A DNA stretch of 64,000 bases, taken from the NCBI RefSeq assembly GCF_002075795.1, contig NZ_CP020472.1, positions 4,334,501 to 4,398,500 of the forward strand, read 5' to 3'. Shown here in pieces: positions 35,715 through 45,171 of the stretch (positions within the stretch are counted from its first letter, which is position 1; each line of letters begins with the position of its first letter). A program made the position numbers and the translations under genes. Source of the stretch: Shewanella japonica (GTDB taxonomy: Bacteria; Pseudomonadota; Gammaproteobacteria; Enterobacterales; Shewanellaceae). The notes under the pieces were generated by a model that was not told the origin of the DNA, searched no databases, and worked only from the letters and a program-made list of their open reading frames with translations.

Positions 35715-38700
35715 TTAGAACTGGTATTTAACACCCACTTTTAACTGCCAAGCAGACTTATTAATGTCATAAGTATTTTGGTTAGCTGTTTCGATACCAT
35801 CTTGGCCATAAGGCACTGAGTAAGTGTATACACCCGTGTCAGCATTGTAGTTATGGTCAACTAGGATTTTGCTACCAAATGATTGGTACTCAACAACACC
35901 CCAATCGTCATTCATTAGATTAAGTACGTTTTTCACGTCAAAGTACAAGATACCTTTATGATCTTCTAGGAAGCCAGGTAGCTCTTGAGTGAAGCGGAAA
36001 TCTAATTGGTGAACCCAAGGTTGGTTATCAGTACCCTTAGGTGCGATACCGCCTGCGTATTCACTTAGACCAATTTCATCAATAGCTGCTTTAAAGTCTT
36101 CGTAAGTTAAGCCACCAGCATATTCAACATTGGCATCATCAGCACCTGTTGGAATGTATGGAAGGTATGCATCAGAGTAGGCAAATGAACCTTGGTCACC
36201 GAAACCACGGTCATTGTGCGAACCTAGAACCCAAGTCATTGGACGGCCTTCACGTGCTTCATAGAACATGTTGAAGCTTGAGTTGTAACCGGCAACAAAC
36301 TCAACATCATAACCTAAACTAAAGGTGAAACGATGTGGTGTTTCATAGTAACCAGGGCCAATTGTTGTACCGTTACGGTCATACTGAGTAATCGGGTATT
36401 GGTAGTTAGATGTCGCTGTTGAAGACGAACCTTGGTTACCTTCATCAACAGAGTTGTAGGCATAACCTAAGCGCATATTAAGACCCATGTCCCAGTTTTT
36501 CGCTAGGGTGAAGCTTAATGTCTGGCTCTTACCATCTTCTTCTGCATTAGTTAGCATTAAGTCATAACGTTCAGTGTTTCCACCTGCGCCATTGTTTGCT
36601 AATGGATCCCACGTTTCGTAAATCACACGGCCTGTTGAATCTGTTCCAACTTCACGACGTGCTAAATCAACCCAAGCTACGTCATTTTCTTTTTGGATAT
36701 ATAAGAATTCACCACCAAAGAACCAGTCTTGACCTAGAGCACCGAAGTCCCAAGTACTGTCAAAACCGATGCTTGCACGCCAATCTGAAGGAAGATCAAA
36801 GTTTGGATCTAATGAGTTAGTGTTACCATCGCCGCCAACAAGACCATCTTGAGCTTCGCTTGGTACATTACCAAAATCAGGCGTACCCCAATCGGTATTC
36901 CAACCATCGTTGAAGCTTAATAAGCTGTTACCGTCATTTGAGAAGCTGTTAGACATCCAAACTGTTGGGTAACCGCCACTGTAACGACCGACACCACCGC
37001 GTAAAGTAACATCGTCAGATAAGACGTAAGTCAAACCGATACGTGGTAACCAGATATCTTTACCATCCATTGTCTCGTTGTTTGCAAAACCGTAACGGTC
37101 AACGAAATTTTGGTTTAATGCCGGAGACTCAGACATGGTGATGGTTTCATAACGCATACCAAAGGTCATTTCTAAGTCAGCGTTAATTTCCCAAGTATCT
37201 TCAACAAATAATGCTAACGTTTCCATTGTGAAGTTAGCAGCAACATCGTTTGAGTTGCCTGATTCAGCATTTTGATAACGGAAACGGTCAACAACACCAT
37301 TTTCGAAATCATCAATTGAATCGAAATCCCATGATCCCATAGTGTCTTGAGCAAACAAGTTGAACACTTCGATGTCGTTATACTGGAAACCAAAACCAAT
37401 AGTATGCTCGTCTAGGTAGTAATCACCCACAAAACGAAGCTCTAAATTTTGGTTATTTAATTGATTTGATTGACGAGAACGCTCAGTACCGAAGTTAACA
37501 TCACCACTGCCAGTACGTACATTAACTTGACCAATGCCGATGTTATCAACAGGGTTAGAGTTACTTGTCGTATCTTTATAAGCTAATTTGATTTCAGTAG
37601 TAAATGAATCTGTCCAGTCACTGTAAACCGTTGCAGCATAAGACTCTAACTCTTCTTCTTTATCGTACCAGTAGCTTGATAAGTTAAGTGAAGACTCATC
37701 GTCAGATACTTTGTTAGTTAAGTTACCAACAGTATTTTGATAAGTGAAAGAAGCACGATGTTCATCGTTAATGTTCCAATCCACTTTTGCTAAGATTTTT
37801 TCATCTTTTTCTTGTGGAGTTGAGCTGTAACCACCAATATTATCTAGACCATAAACACTGTTAGAAATACTGGTAATTCTGTCTAACTCTTCTTGTGTTA
37901 CACGAGAATCGTTAGCAAAACCTGCACCAGCTGGTCCCCACTCAGCCGCTTGTGGAGCGTCAAAGTTTTCATATGAACCAAAGAAGAATAATGTGTCTTT
38001 AATTAATGGGAAACCAACAGTCGCACCAAATGTTGTTTCTTCAAAATCTTGCTTTAATTTTTCACCCGTTTCTTGGTCTTTACCGTCGCCAGCCATGCTG
38101 TCGTTAGTCGTTTCCCAAAAAACAGTACCAGCTAACTCATTCGTACCAGATTTTGTCACTACGTTAACTTGTGCGCCAGAGAAGCCACCTGTACGAGCTG
38201 AAAAAGGAGATGTGTTTAATGCAACACTTTCTACCGCATCAATTGAGATAGGAGAGCGTTGAGTTGGGTAACCGTTTGAGTTTAAGCCAAAGTCATCGTT
38301 TTGAGATACACCATCAACAACGAACGTGTTAAAGCGTGGGTTAATACCCGCAACACTCATTGAGATGCCATCAGTACCTACAACAGCCATTGGATTTTGA
38401 CGTAATACGTCTTTAAGGTCACGGTTAATACCTGGAGAGTTAGCAATATCCTTAGCACCAAATTCGCTGTTGCTGCCAGCACTGCGGTAGTAATTTGCAT
38501 TACCCACAACACCGATACGCTCCATATCACCTTCAGCTTGAAGAGTACGGTTATAACGTAAGGTTTCACCAACGTTTAAAAATAAGTCTTGCTCTAAATC
38601 ATCCGCAAATTCTTCTGAATCTACTTTAATGATATATGGACCACCAACACGAAGACCACGAGCAGCAAACGTACCGTCAGCACCAACAGCAAGCTCAGTA

Positions 38701-38876
38701 ACGGTACCTGTTGGTTCATGAATGATGGTAATTGTTGCATCTGTTACAGCATTTCCTTGAGGGCCAACAATCTGACCTCGGATATTTGATGCAGTATCGG
38801 CTGCCATGGCAGGTAGAGAAACACCCATAGCAAAGCAAGTCGCTAGCGCTAAGCGACTGATTTTATTGTTTAACAT
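35715..38876 (-). CDS. Oar-like TonB-dependent receptor, copy B
   Basis: A 1053-residue outer-membrane receptor, paralogous along its whole length to copy A. It has the same signal peptide, regulatory-like domain, plug (GINPRFNTFVVDGVSQNDD) and barrel ending GVKYQF. The best-conserved parts are the plug and several barrel segments (WMSNSFSNDGNSLLS, TNSLDPNF); differences are spread along loops. One codon less than copy A overall. Its promoter/leader region resembles that of copy A, so both are likely regulated alike. An S1/P1 nuclease gene is divergent upstream. Confidence 0.9.
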   Translation of the reverse strand: MLNNKISRLALATCFAMGVSLPAMAADTASNIRGQIVGPQGNAVTDATITIIHEPTGTVTELAVGADGTFAARGLRVGGPYIIKVDSEEFADDLEQDLFLNVGETLRYNRTLQAEGDMERIGVVGNANYYRSAGSNSEFGAKDIANSPGINRDLKDVLRQNPMAVVGTDGISMSVAGINPRFNTFVVDGVSQNDDFGLNSNGYPTQRSPISIDAVESVALNTSPFSARTGGFSGAQVNVVTKSGTNELAGTVFWETTNDSMAGDGKDQETGEKLKQDFEETTFGATVGFPLIKDTLFFFGSYENFDAPQAAEWGPAGAGFANDSRVTQEELDRITSISNSVYGLDNIGGYSSTPQEKDEKILAKVDWNINDEHRASFTYQNTVGNLTNKVSDDESSLNLSSYWYDKEEELESYAATVYSDWTDSFTTEIKLAYKDTTSNSNPVDNIGIGQVNVRTGSGDVNFGTERSRQSNQLNNQNLELRFVGDYYLDEHTIGFGFQYNDIEVFNLFAQDTMGSWDFDSIDDFENGVVDRFRYQNAESGNSNDVAANFTMETLALFVEDTWEINADLEMTFGMRYETITMSESPALNQNFVDRYGFANNETMDGKDIWLPRIGLTYVLSDDVTLRGGVGRYSGGYPTVWMSNSFSNDGNSLLSFNDGWNTDWGTPDFGNVPSEAQDGLVGGDGNTNSLDPNFDLPSDWRASIGFDSTWDFGALGQDWFFGGEFLYIQKENDVAWVDLARREVGTDSTGRVIYETWDPLANNGAGGNTERYDLMLTNAEEDGKSQTLSFTLAKNWDMGLNMRLGYAYNSVDEGNQGSSSTATSNYQYPITQYDRNGTTIGPGYYETPHRFTFSLGYDVEFVAGYNSSFNMFYEAREGRPMTWVLGSHNDRGFGDQGSFAYSDAYLPYIPTGADDANVEYAGGLTYEDFKAAIDEIGLSEYAGGIAPKGTDNQPWVHQLDFRFTQELPGFLEDHKGILYFDVKNVLNLMNDDWGVVEYQSFGSKILVDHNYNADTGVYTYSVPYGQDGIETANQNTYDINKSAWQLKVGVKYQF

Positions 38877-38965
38877 TTTCAGACCCCTGAAATACTTTTA
38901 TATTTTAATTTGTTTGCTAGTTAAGCTAGCTTTTAATATGAAGCCGTAGAGTAAAAACTTCAGGG
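38877..38965 (-). promoter_or_regulatory. Leader/promoter of copy B with the same paired repeats
   Basis: CCCTGAAG (38965-38958 on the minus strand) can pair with TTCAGGGG (38891-38884), which contains the ribosome site, or with CTTCA (38943-38939). The nested hairpin GCTAG/CTAGC is kept at 38916-38930 with a different loop. Sequence between these elements has diverged from copy A. The remaining part of the gap to 39207 should hold the nuclease promoter. Confidence 0.5.
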
Positions 38966-39207
38966 CGGATTTTATAACCAATTTGTTTCAAAATCATGTC
39001 ATTCTTGAACTATTTTTCAACAATATCTAAACTATTTGCGTCAAATTTGCCTCACAAATTTAACCAACCCCTTACTTGGTAAGGGTTCATGGTTGTTTTG
39101 TCACAAAAATTTAATTTGAAAAATATATGATAAAACGACCTCACTCACTCGATTTAGCATGCCGTACTAGGGTCAAAGCCTGTTAAATCGCTTTTGGAAT
39201 AATAATA

Positions 39208-40002
39208 ATGAAACCTGCAGTAATTCTTTTCAGTGCAACACTTGCGCTCAGTAGCCTTGTCAGCTCACCAGTTCATGCTTGGGGCCAAAATGGTCACCGT
39301 ATTATTGGGGAGTTAGCACAAAATAACCTTTCTGCTGTCGCACAAGATAAAATCAATCAAATAACGCAAGGTGAATCTTTAGCACAGATGTCGACCTGGC
39401 CAGATGAAATCCGTTCAGATAAAAACTGGCATCACGCATCACCATGGCACTATGTATCAATTGCTGACGACGAAACTTGGGACACAGTCAAAAGAAACCC
39501 GAAAGGCGATATTATTGAAAGCCTTGAGCGTTTTGAAAAAGTGTTGAAGGATCCTAAGGTTAGCAATAAAGATAAGCGTGACGCATTAGCATTTTACGTT
39601 CACTTTGTCGGTGATATTCATCAGCCATTACATGTTGGCCATAGCCACGATCATGGCGGTAATAAGGTCAAGTTAAAATGGTTTGGTGAAGACACAAACT
39701 TGCATAGTGTTTGGGATAGTAAGCTGGTTGATCATAAACAGCTTAGCTACACCGAATACACAAAATTCATTGAACGTATCTCAGATAAAGACATCAAGAG
39801 TTGGGTCGGAAAAAGCTATTATGACTGGGCTGATGAGTCAAAAACATTGCGTGAAGCAACCTATGAATTAGAAAAAAACCGCGACGACCAACCAGACTTA
39901 CGCTGGCAGTATATTTTCGATCATACGCCAACAGTTGAATTACGTTTACAGCAAGCAGGGATCCGTCTTGCAGAAAAGTTAAATATTATTTTCAGTAAAT
40001 AA
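39208..40002 (+). CDS. S1/P1-type zinc-dependent nuclease
   Basis: A 264-residue secreted nuclease. The signal peptide ends at HA just before Trp, so the mature N-terminal Trp can serve as a zinc ligand as in P1 nuclease. Other ligands are visible in order: WGQNGHRIIGELA, the STWPDEIRSD Asp, HYVSI, HFVGDIHQPLHVGHSHDHGG. It should cut single-stranded DNA or RNA in the periplasm or outside the cell, probably to gain phosphate or nucleosides. It is monocistronic, ending at the shared terminator at 40122. Confidence 0.93.
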   Translation: MKPAVILFSATLALSSLVSSPVHAWGQNGHRIIGELAQNNLSAVAQDKINQITQGESLAQMSTWPDEIRSDKNWHHASPWHYVSIADDETWDTVKRNPKGDIIESLERFEKVLKDPKVSNKDKRDALAFYVHFVGDIHQPLHVGHSHDHGGNKVKLKWFGEDTNLHSVWDSKLVDHKQLSYTEYTKFIERISDKDIKSWVGKSYYDWADESKTLREATYELEKNRDDQPDLRWQYIFDHTPTVELRLQQAGIRLAEKLNIIFSK

Positions 40003-40121
40003 TTGTAATGCTTGTTATGTGAATAAAGAGTGTCATATTAAGATAATTATGTCGTCATTGAACTGAAATTTATTCTTAATATTTTGTACAAGCCGCGTTA
40101 TTACATAGCTTATTACGCATA

Positions 40122-40152
40122 AAAAGAGCCACTCATTTGAGTGGCTCTTTTG
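40122..40152. terminator. Bidirectional intrinsic terminator
   Basis: A perfect 14-bp stem (40122-40135 with 40138-40151) with A- and T-rich arms between the convergent nuclease and cytochrome genes. Confidence 0.92.
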
Positions 40153-40221
40153 TTTAACACTGACTGTTAAATGAAACGTTCTAGTTAGTCAGCTTGCATG
40201 CACTGACTCACTTTACCGTCA

Positions 40222-42222
40222 TTAACGTTCAAATACATGGAACTTATCAATACCAAATGATTTACCTTCGGCGTGACACGTTGCACAAGACTCTTGTGGA
40301 ACAGCTTCATACCATACTGGTACTTCATCAACTTTCGCATTAATTTCACCACCATTTTGCTCCATGTGGTTCAATGCTGAAGCTGAATCATGACAAGCAT
40401 AACAATTGGCAGTGATTGGGCTTGCCATGTTATTAGTATCAGGGTTGCCTTCTTCAGTTATTGCTAAGGTTTTAGCTAGCATGTATTGATTAGGTATTGC
40501 ATATAAATCAATACCTTCAGCATGACAAGACACACAGTTTATCGCATTTAATTCAGCAGATGAATTATACAAGTAGCCACTGTCATCAGATCCAACAATA
40601 GTTTGCGAAGCACCCCAGTGCATTGCATGAACCATTGGCCCAAATCCAGGTCCACTTGTTGCTTGCCAACCTTCTCCACCATATGCAGCATTGAAAATGT
40701 AACCCGCATTGATTCTTTCTTGCTCGCTAGCAAACTCAGAACCTTCAAGACTGATATGTCGAGAGCTCATTCTGTTTTGACCATTGTTATGACAAGCAAC
40801 ACAATCGTAACCGCCTTCACTGTAACCACCATTCTTATGGTAATTGGTCTCTTCATTATGACAAGCGCTACAGCTATCACTTGTTACTGCATGGCGACGA
40901 TCATAATCAGTCACTTTTCCATCTGCGATAGCAAACACTGGTGAGTAACTGGTAAATGTTACACCGTCATATGAAGGATCATCACCGTGAGCAAATGTGA
41001 CACGAGAGCTCGCCATAATTTGTGGTGCATTGATACCAAAATTTGATGCGGCATAACACATGGTTTTAGTACCATCACCTTTATAGCTGGTTGCATAAGA
41101 GTTGGTTTCACGGCCAATAATAGATTTATTGTTATAACCATGCATGTAACCGCCTGTATAGCTTAACGTTCCGTCAGCAGAAAGCGTTTCGATATCTAGC
41201 ATACTCTCGCCTTGGTAAAGGCTGAGATCGGTACAATAGGTAACACCAGAATCCGGTGTGTAAATATCTGAAAGCATTGTAGAGTGCTGACTTCTAGAGT
41301 CTTGTCTTGCTGCCAAACCTACATTTTCAGATTTTGCGTGGAATTCACGGGCATCAAAGTCATTCATCGCCATCACAATGCCGCTAGCAGCACTATCTGA
41401 TGAGTGACAATCACTACAACCATTTCCTGCAATACTGGTATTAATTACTGGCTCAGCATGACAGGTATAACAGTTAGTAACTGCAAAATCTTTTTCAAAC
41501 TTTTGATGATTAATGTGACCGATTTTCTGTAATGTGTTGGTGGCATATCCGCCATTTTCTTCAGCGCGAGACACATTGTTATGACACACTAAACAGCCTG
41601 CAACGAAATCGACCTCGCCTTCAACATTAATTGCTGTGTAGCTAGGATGCTTCATGCTAGAAGTGCCATAGTCCACGTGACAGCTATAACAGGTTTCTGT
41701 CGTGCTGGTGTGGATCATCTCAGGTTTATCCACCACCATAGGCTGTGAACGAGCGATTTCTGTTTCGCTATCTCCGCCTACACGTAACCAAACGATACCC
41801 TCTGAGGCTGCCGTCACAGCTGGCATAGCAGCAATAAACTCATAATGCCCATCACCGATAGCTGTTAATGATGACCCTTCTTTAGTGGAATCTGTATAGC
41901 CACCGACATTGCCATCACGATTTAACACCACACCACGGTCGGTTTTTTCAGCAAATTTAGCTTCTGCTTTACCTAAACCATTGACTAAAACGCCATCTTC
42001 GTTCGTCACTTCAAATTCGTAGCGAACTTGGCCTTCCTCAATCGCATGCGAAATCATAGTGATATGGGTAATATCAGCGGATTCTGTTACTGGTGGATTA
42101 GGTCCTGGACCTGGTTCACCTGGTGCGCCATCTGCACCGTCTTTTCCATCATCAGCACAACCAGCAATCCCCATCGCTGCTGCAACAACGAAGGCTAATC
42201 TGCGTTTCGTTAAATGTTTCAT
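40222..42222 (-). CDS. OmcA/MtrC-family outer-membrane multiheme cytochrome c, copy 1 (nine CXXCH)
   Basis: About 666 residues from MKHLTKRR (GGAG site 5 bases upstream; a GTG and an ATG lie just before in frame). The lipobox GIAGC puts the lipid on Cys22. A Gly/Asp/Pro linker and a first beta domain (about 50-165) are followed by four CXXCH at 178, 210, 251 and 269, a second beta domain with two extra Cys (330 and 389), and five CXXCH at 451, 474, 563, 607 and 646. This two-domain heme pattern is that of MtrC/OmcA, surface terminal reductases, which have ten hemes. A 40-residue insert after the sixth heme is absent from copies 2 and 3. No mtrA/mtrB genes are nearby. It has its own promoter and terminator. 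Confidence 0.92.
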   Translation of the reverse strand: MKHLTKRRLAFVVAAAMGIAGCADDGKDGADGAPGEPGPGPNPPVTESADITHITMISHAIEEGQVRYEFEVTNEDGVLVNGLGKAEAKFAEKTDRGVVLNRDGNVGGYTDSTKEGSSLTAIGDGHYEFIAAMPAVTAASEGIVWLRVGGDSETEIARSQPMVVDKPEMIHTSTTETCYSCHVDYGTSSMKHPSYTAINVEGEVDFVAGCLVCHNNVSRAEENGGYATNTLQKIGHINHQKFEKDFAVTNCYTCHAEPVINTSIAGNGCSDCHSSDSAASGIVMAMNDFDAREFHAKSENVGLAARQDSRSQHSTMLSDIYTPDSGVTYCTDLSLYQGESMLDIETLSADGTLSYTGGYMHGYNNKSIIGRETNSYATSYKGDGTKTMCYAASNFGINAPQIMASSRVTFAHGDDPSYDGVTFTSYSPVFAIADGKVTDYDRRHAVTSDSCSACHNEETNYHKNGGYSEGGYDCVACHNNGQNRMSSRHISLEGSEFASEQERINAGYIFNAAYGGEGWQATSGPGFGPMVHAMHWGASQTIVGSDDSGYLYNSSAELNAINCVSCHAEGIDLYAIPNQYMLAKTLAITEEGNPDTNNMASPITANCYACHDSASALNHMEQNGGEINAKVDEVPVWYEAVPQESCATCHAEGKSFGIDKFHVFER

Positions 42223-42273
42223 CATCACTCCGAATAGTTTAATTACTACTTTTTAGGTAAACACCTGATTGGC

Positions 42274-42316
42274 ATAGTAGGGACTAACCGCTTTATCTGG
42301 AGTGATTAAGCTCACG
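42274..42316 (-). promoter_or_regulatory. CRP-dependent promoter of cytochrome copy 1
   Basis: GTGA-N6-TCAC (42302-42315; minus strand CGTGAGCTTAATCACT) is followed 21 bases later by TACTAT (42279-42274). This places the CRP centre 32 bp from the -10 centre, equal to -41.5, a class II arrangement. The upstream remainder of the 415-bp gap is AT-rich. Confidence 0.75.
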
Positions 42317-42560
42317 AAAATTTATTGATTAAACAGCAGAAAACAGCCTTTGTGATTAAATTATGAATGAAATCAGAATCAACTTATCTGTAATTTGATT
42401 ACTGGAAATACAAGAACAATATAACTCTCTAAAAATTATACACTTGTATCAAAAAGAAACTAAAAAATGTAATAAACAACGAGTGTAAATAGCAATAAAA
42501 ACATAAGCATTATTACCCTTAAATACTAAATTAACCTCGTTTTTTGACCCGTTAACCAAT

Positions 42561-42593
42561 AAAAAAGCCACTATATAAAATAGTGGCTTTTTT
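42561..42593 (-). terminator. Intrinsic terminator of cytochrome copy 2
   Basis: A 13-bp perfect stem (42561-42573 with 42581-42593), loop of 7, T-run on the minus strand, 51 bp past the stop of copy 2. Its GCCACTA core is shared with the copy 3 terminator. Confidence 0.92.
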
Positions 42594-42643
42594 CAACTTA
42601 TGACAATTATCTTAGCAGGGATAAAATTGTCGTTAAGTTACTC

Positions 42644-44599
42644 TTAGCGTTCAAAGTTATGGAACTTATCAATACCGAATGACTTACCAGTATCATGACA
42701 TGTTGCACAAGACTCTGAAGTACCTTCAGTGAACCATTCTGTCGTTGATGGTACATTCAACTCACCACCATTTTGCTCCATGTGGCTTAACGCTGAATCA
42801 GAGTTATGACATGCAAAACAGTTTGCAGTGATAGGGCTCGTCATTACACCAGCATTACCTTCATTATACGCTTTAGAAAGCATGTATTGGTTAGGTACAT
42901 CAGCTAGGCTTACACCATCAGCATGGCAAGAGACACAGTTATCGGCATTCAAGCTTGCTGCTGAGTTCGCTTCAGGCGCTTTATCACCTAACTCGTTACC
43001 CACACCCCAGTGCATGCTGTGAACCATTGGGCCGAAACCAGGGCCAGACAATGCGCCTTTACGATCTTGACCATTGTTATGACAAGCAACACAATCTAAA
43101 CCGCCGTCACCGTAGCTACCGCTCTTATGGTAGTTAGTGTCGTTGTTGTGACAAGTCGTACAGCTGTTTTCATCGATAGTATGACGACGACCCCAATCTT
43201 GTACTTTTTCAAAGTTGATTGGGTCAACTACATCACTGTATCCAGTGAAAGACACACCGTATTCATTATCGCTATCAATCCAATTGGTATCAGCAATCGT
43301 AATACGTGAGCTGGCAGACAAGTTAGCAAGTTCATAACCCGCAGTTAGCTCGCCGTAACATACTGAACGTGAGCCATCAGCATTTTCAATGTAGCCTTCT
43401 GAACCATGACCAATAACACGTGCAACAATAGAATCATTGTAGTAGTTATTAATGTAAGCACCACCATAAACAACTTCATGAGCTTCATACATTTCACCAA
43501 TGTTCAACTGTACTGGTGTTTCGCCAGAATTATCAAACAATGCGATATCAACACAGTAACCTGATGTCCAAGCAACATCTTTGTGATCAATCCACTCATC
43601 CATTGTAGGATTATAGTATGGCGCACTAGTTGTAGTGTAATGATTTGCACGAATTTCTTTACGCTCTTCTAAACCAATTTTAGAAGATTGGAAATGGAAC
43701 TCACGAGCATCAAAATCATCGGCTAATACAGTGGCAGCACCTGAACCATCAGATGTATGACAATCTGAACAACCATTACCAGCAATACTGGTATTCATCA
43801 CAGGCTCTGCGTGACAGGTGTAACAGTTAGTTGGGGTAAAATCTTTTTCAAATTTTTGGTGATTAATATGACCAAGCTGCTGCATAGTCGCTTTAGCATA
43901 TCCACCAGTATCAAGTGAGGTACCATCTTCAGCAACATCACGTGGAACATTATTGTGGCACACCATACAGCCACCAACAAAATCAACTTCGCCGTCGATG
44001 TTTTGAGCAACATAATGACTATGACGAATATCTGAAGTGGCGTAATCAACGTGACATGAATAACAAGTTTCAGTTGTTGAGGTGTGGGTCATTTCTGGCT
44101 TATCAATAATGATATACGGTGAATCAGCAATATCGCCACCGCCCACTTGTAAGCGAATTAATCCTTCTGTATCCGCTTGTACAGCTGCCATTGGAGCAAC
44201 GAGTTTATATTGCCCGCTGTCAACTTCTGTAATAGTTGCACCTTCAGTAGCATTATCGCCACCAAACGTTGCACTACCACCGACACTACCATCACGACTA
44301 CGTTGAATACCACGATCTGTCTTAGCAGCTAAGTAAATACCTGCATTTTCAAGACCCGTAATCGCAACGCCATCTTCATCAGTTAAGTTAAACTCTACTG
44401 TCACTTGGCCTTCTTCAACCATATGAGCAATATACTCAACATTGGTTACTGTAGACACTTCAGTGACTGGTGGAGTAGCGGGTTCACCCGGTGCACCATC
44501 TTCGCCATCAGCACCATCTTTACCGTCATCAGCACAACCTGCAATCCCCATTGCAGCCGCGACAACGAAAGCTAATCTTCTTTTCGTTAAATGCTTCAT
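42644..44599 (-). CDS. OmcA/MtrC-family outer-membrane multiheme cytochrome c, copy 2 (nine CXXCH)
   Basis: About 651 residues from MKHLTKRR; AGGAG lies 6 bases before this ATG, and two in-frame ATGs precede it. The N-terminal 30 residues are almost the same as in copy 1, including lipobox GIAGC. CXXCH motifs read CYSCH, CMVCH, CYTCH, CSDCH, then CTTCH, CVACH, CVSCH, CFACH and CATCH, nine in all. Two non-heme Cys (GYCVD and SVCYG) are kept between the heme domains and may form a disulfide. The segment GPGFGPMVHSMHWG is conserved with the other copies. Predicted surface lipoprotein for electron transfer to an external acceptor. Confidence 0.92.
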   Translation of the reverse strand: MKHLTKRRLAFVVAAAMGIAGCADDGKDGADGEDGAPGEPATPPVTEVSTVTNVEYIAHMVEEGQVTVEFNLTDEDGVAITGLENAGIYLAAKTDRGIQRSRDGSVGGSATFGGDNATEGATITEVDSGQYKLVAPMAAVQADTEGLIRLQVGGGDIADSPYIIIDKPEMTHTSTTETCYSCHVDYATSDIRHSHYVAQNIDGEVDFVGGCMVCHNNVPRDVAEDGTSLDTGGYAKATMQQLGHINHQKFEKDFTPTNCYTCHAEPVMNTSIAGNGCSDCHTSDGSGAATVLADDFDAREFHFQSSKIGLEERKEIRANHYTTTSAPYYNPTMDEWIDHKDVAWTSGYCVDIALFDNSGETPVQLNIGEMYEAHEVVYGGAYINNYYNDSIVARVIGHGSEGYIENADGSRSVCYGELTAGYELANLSASSRITIADTNWIDSDNEYGVSFTGYSDVVDPINFEKVQDWGRRHTIDENSCTTCHNNDTNYHKSGSYGDGGLDCVACHNNGQDRKGALSGPGFGPMVHSMHWGVGNELGDKAPEANSAASLNADNCVSCHADGVSLADVPNQYMLSKAYNEGNAGVMTSPITANCFACHNSDSALSHMEQNGGELNVPSTTEWFTEGTSESCATCHDTGKSFGIDKFHNFER

Positions 44600-44648
44600 C
44601 ATCATCTCCTATTGCCCATTACCACTTTGTAGGTACAGGTCTATTTTT

Positions 44649-44691
44649 ATACTAGGCATTTCTTGCTCACTAAATAGTGACAATGATCACG
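44649..44691 (-). promoter_or_regulatory. CRP-dependent promoter of cytochrome copy 2
   Basis: GTGA-N6-TCAC at 44677-44690 (minus strand CGTGATCATTGTCACT) is followed 21 bases later by TAGTAT (44654-44649). Spacing is identical to copies 1 and 3. The rest of the 566-bp gap up to copy 3 is strongly AT-rich with no ORF. Confidence 0.78.
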
Positions 44692-45073
44692 ACTGAATTA
44701 ACACGAAGCTGATTAACACTTTTTAATGTTCAAAGTTTGACTCAGATCTAAATAACTACATCCTTATATAAATAACAACAACGGCAACAGCAAGCTAAAC
44801 CATTGTTTTAAAAGGGTTTACAACTAATTAAATAATTTAACAAATAAATTAAACCTTATTATTCAGTAACTTAATCTTCATTTATAGTAAGTAAAAACCT
44901 ATTTACTCTATAACTGAAATTACAATTAAGTTTAAATTAAGTTAATTTTAAGATTTAAAACTAAGCTCAAAAAATCAGTCAATGACATTATGTTGCTTTA
45001 GCAAGCACCGAAGAAGAATAGAATATGAAATTCAAACCTGCCAATTGACAGATGAAATAGAAAGGCAAAAATG

Positions 45074-45102
45074 AAAAAAAGCCACTATTTCTAGTGGCTT
45101 TT
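45074..45102 (-). terminator. Intrinsic terminator of cytochrome copy 3
   Basis: An 11-bp stem (45077-45087 with 45092-45102), loop TTTC, T-run on the minus strand. It lies 70 bp past the stop of copy 3. Confidence 0.9.
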
Positions 45103-45171
45103 AATTATTTATGATTGCGATATTGAGCTTTGCAGGGCCAGTTAATATCGCAAGCTATAAAATGTCAGTGA

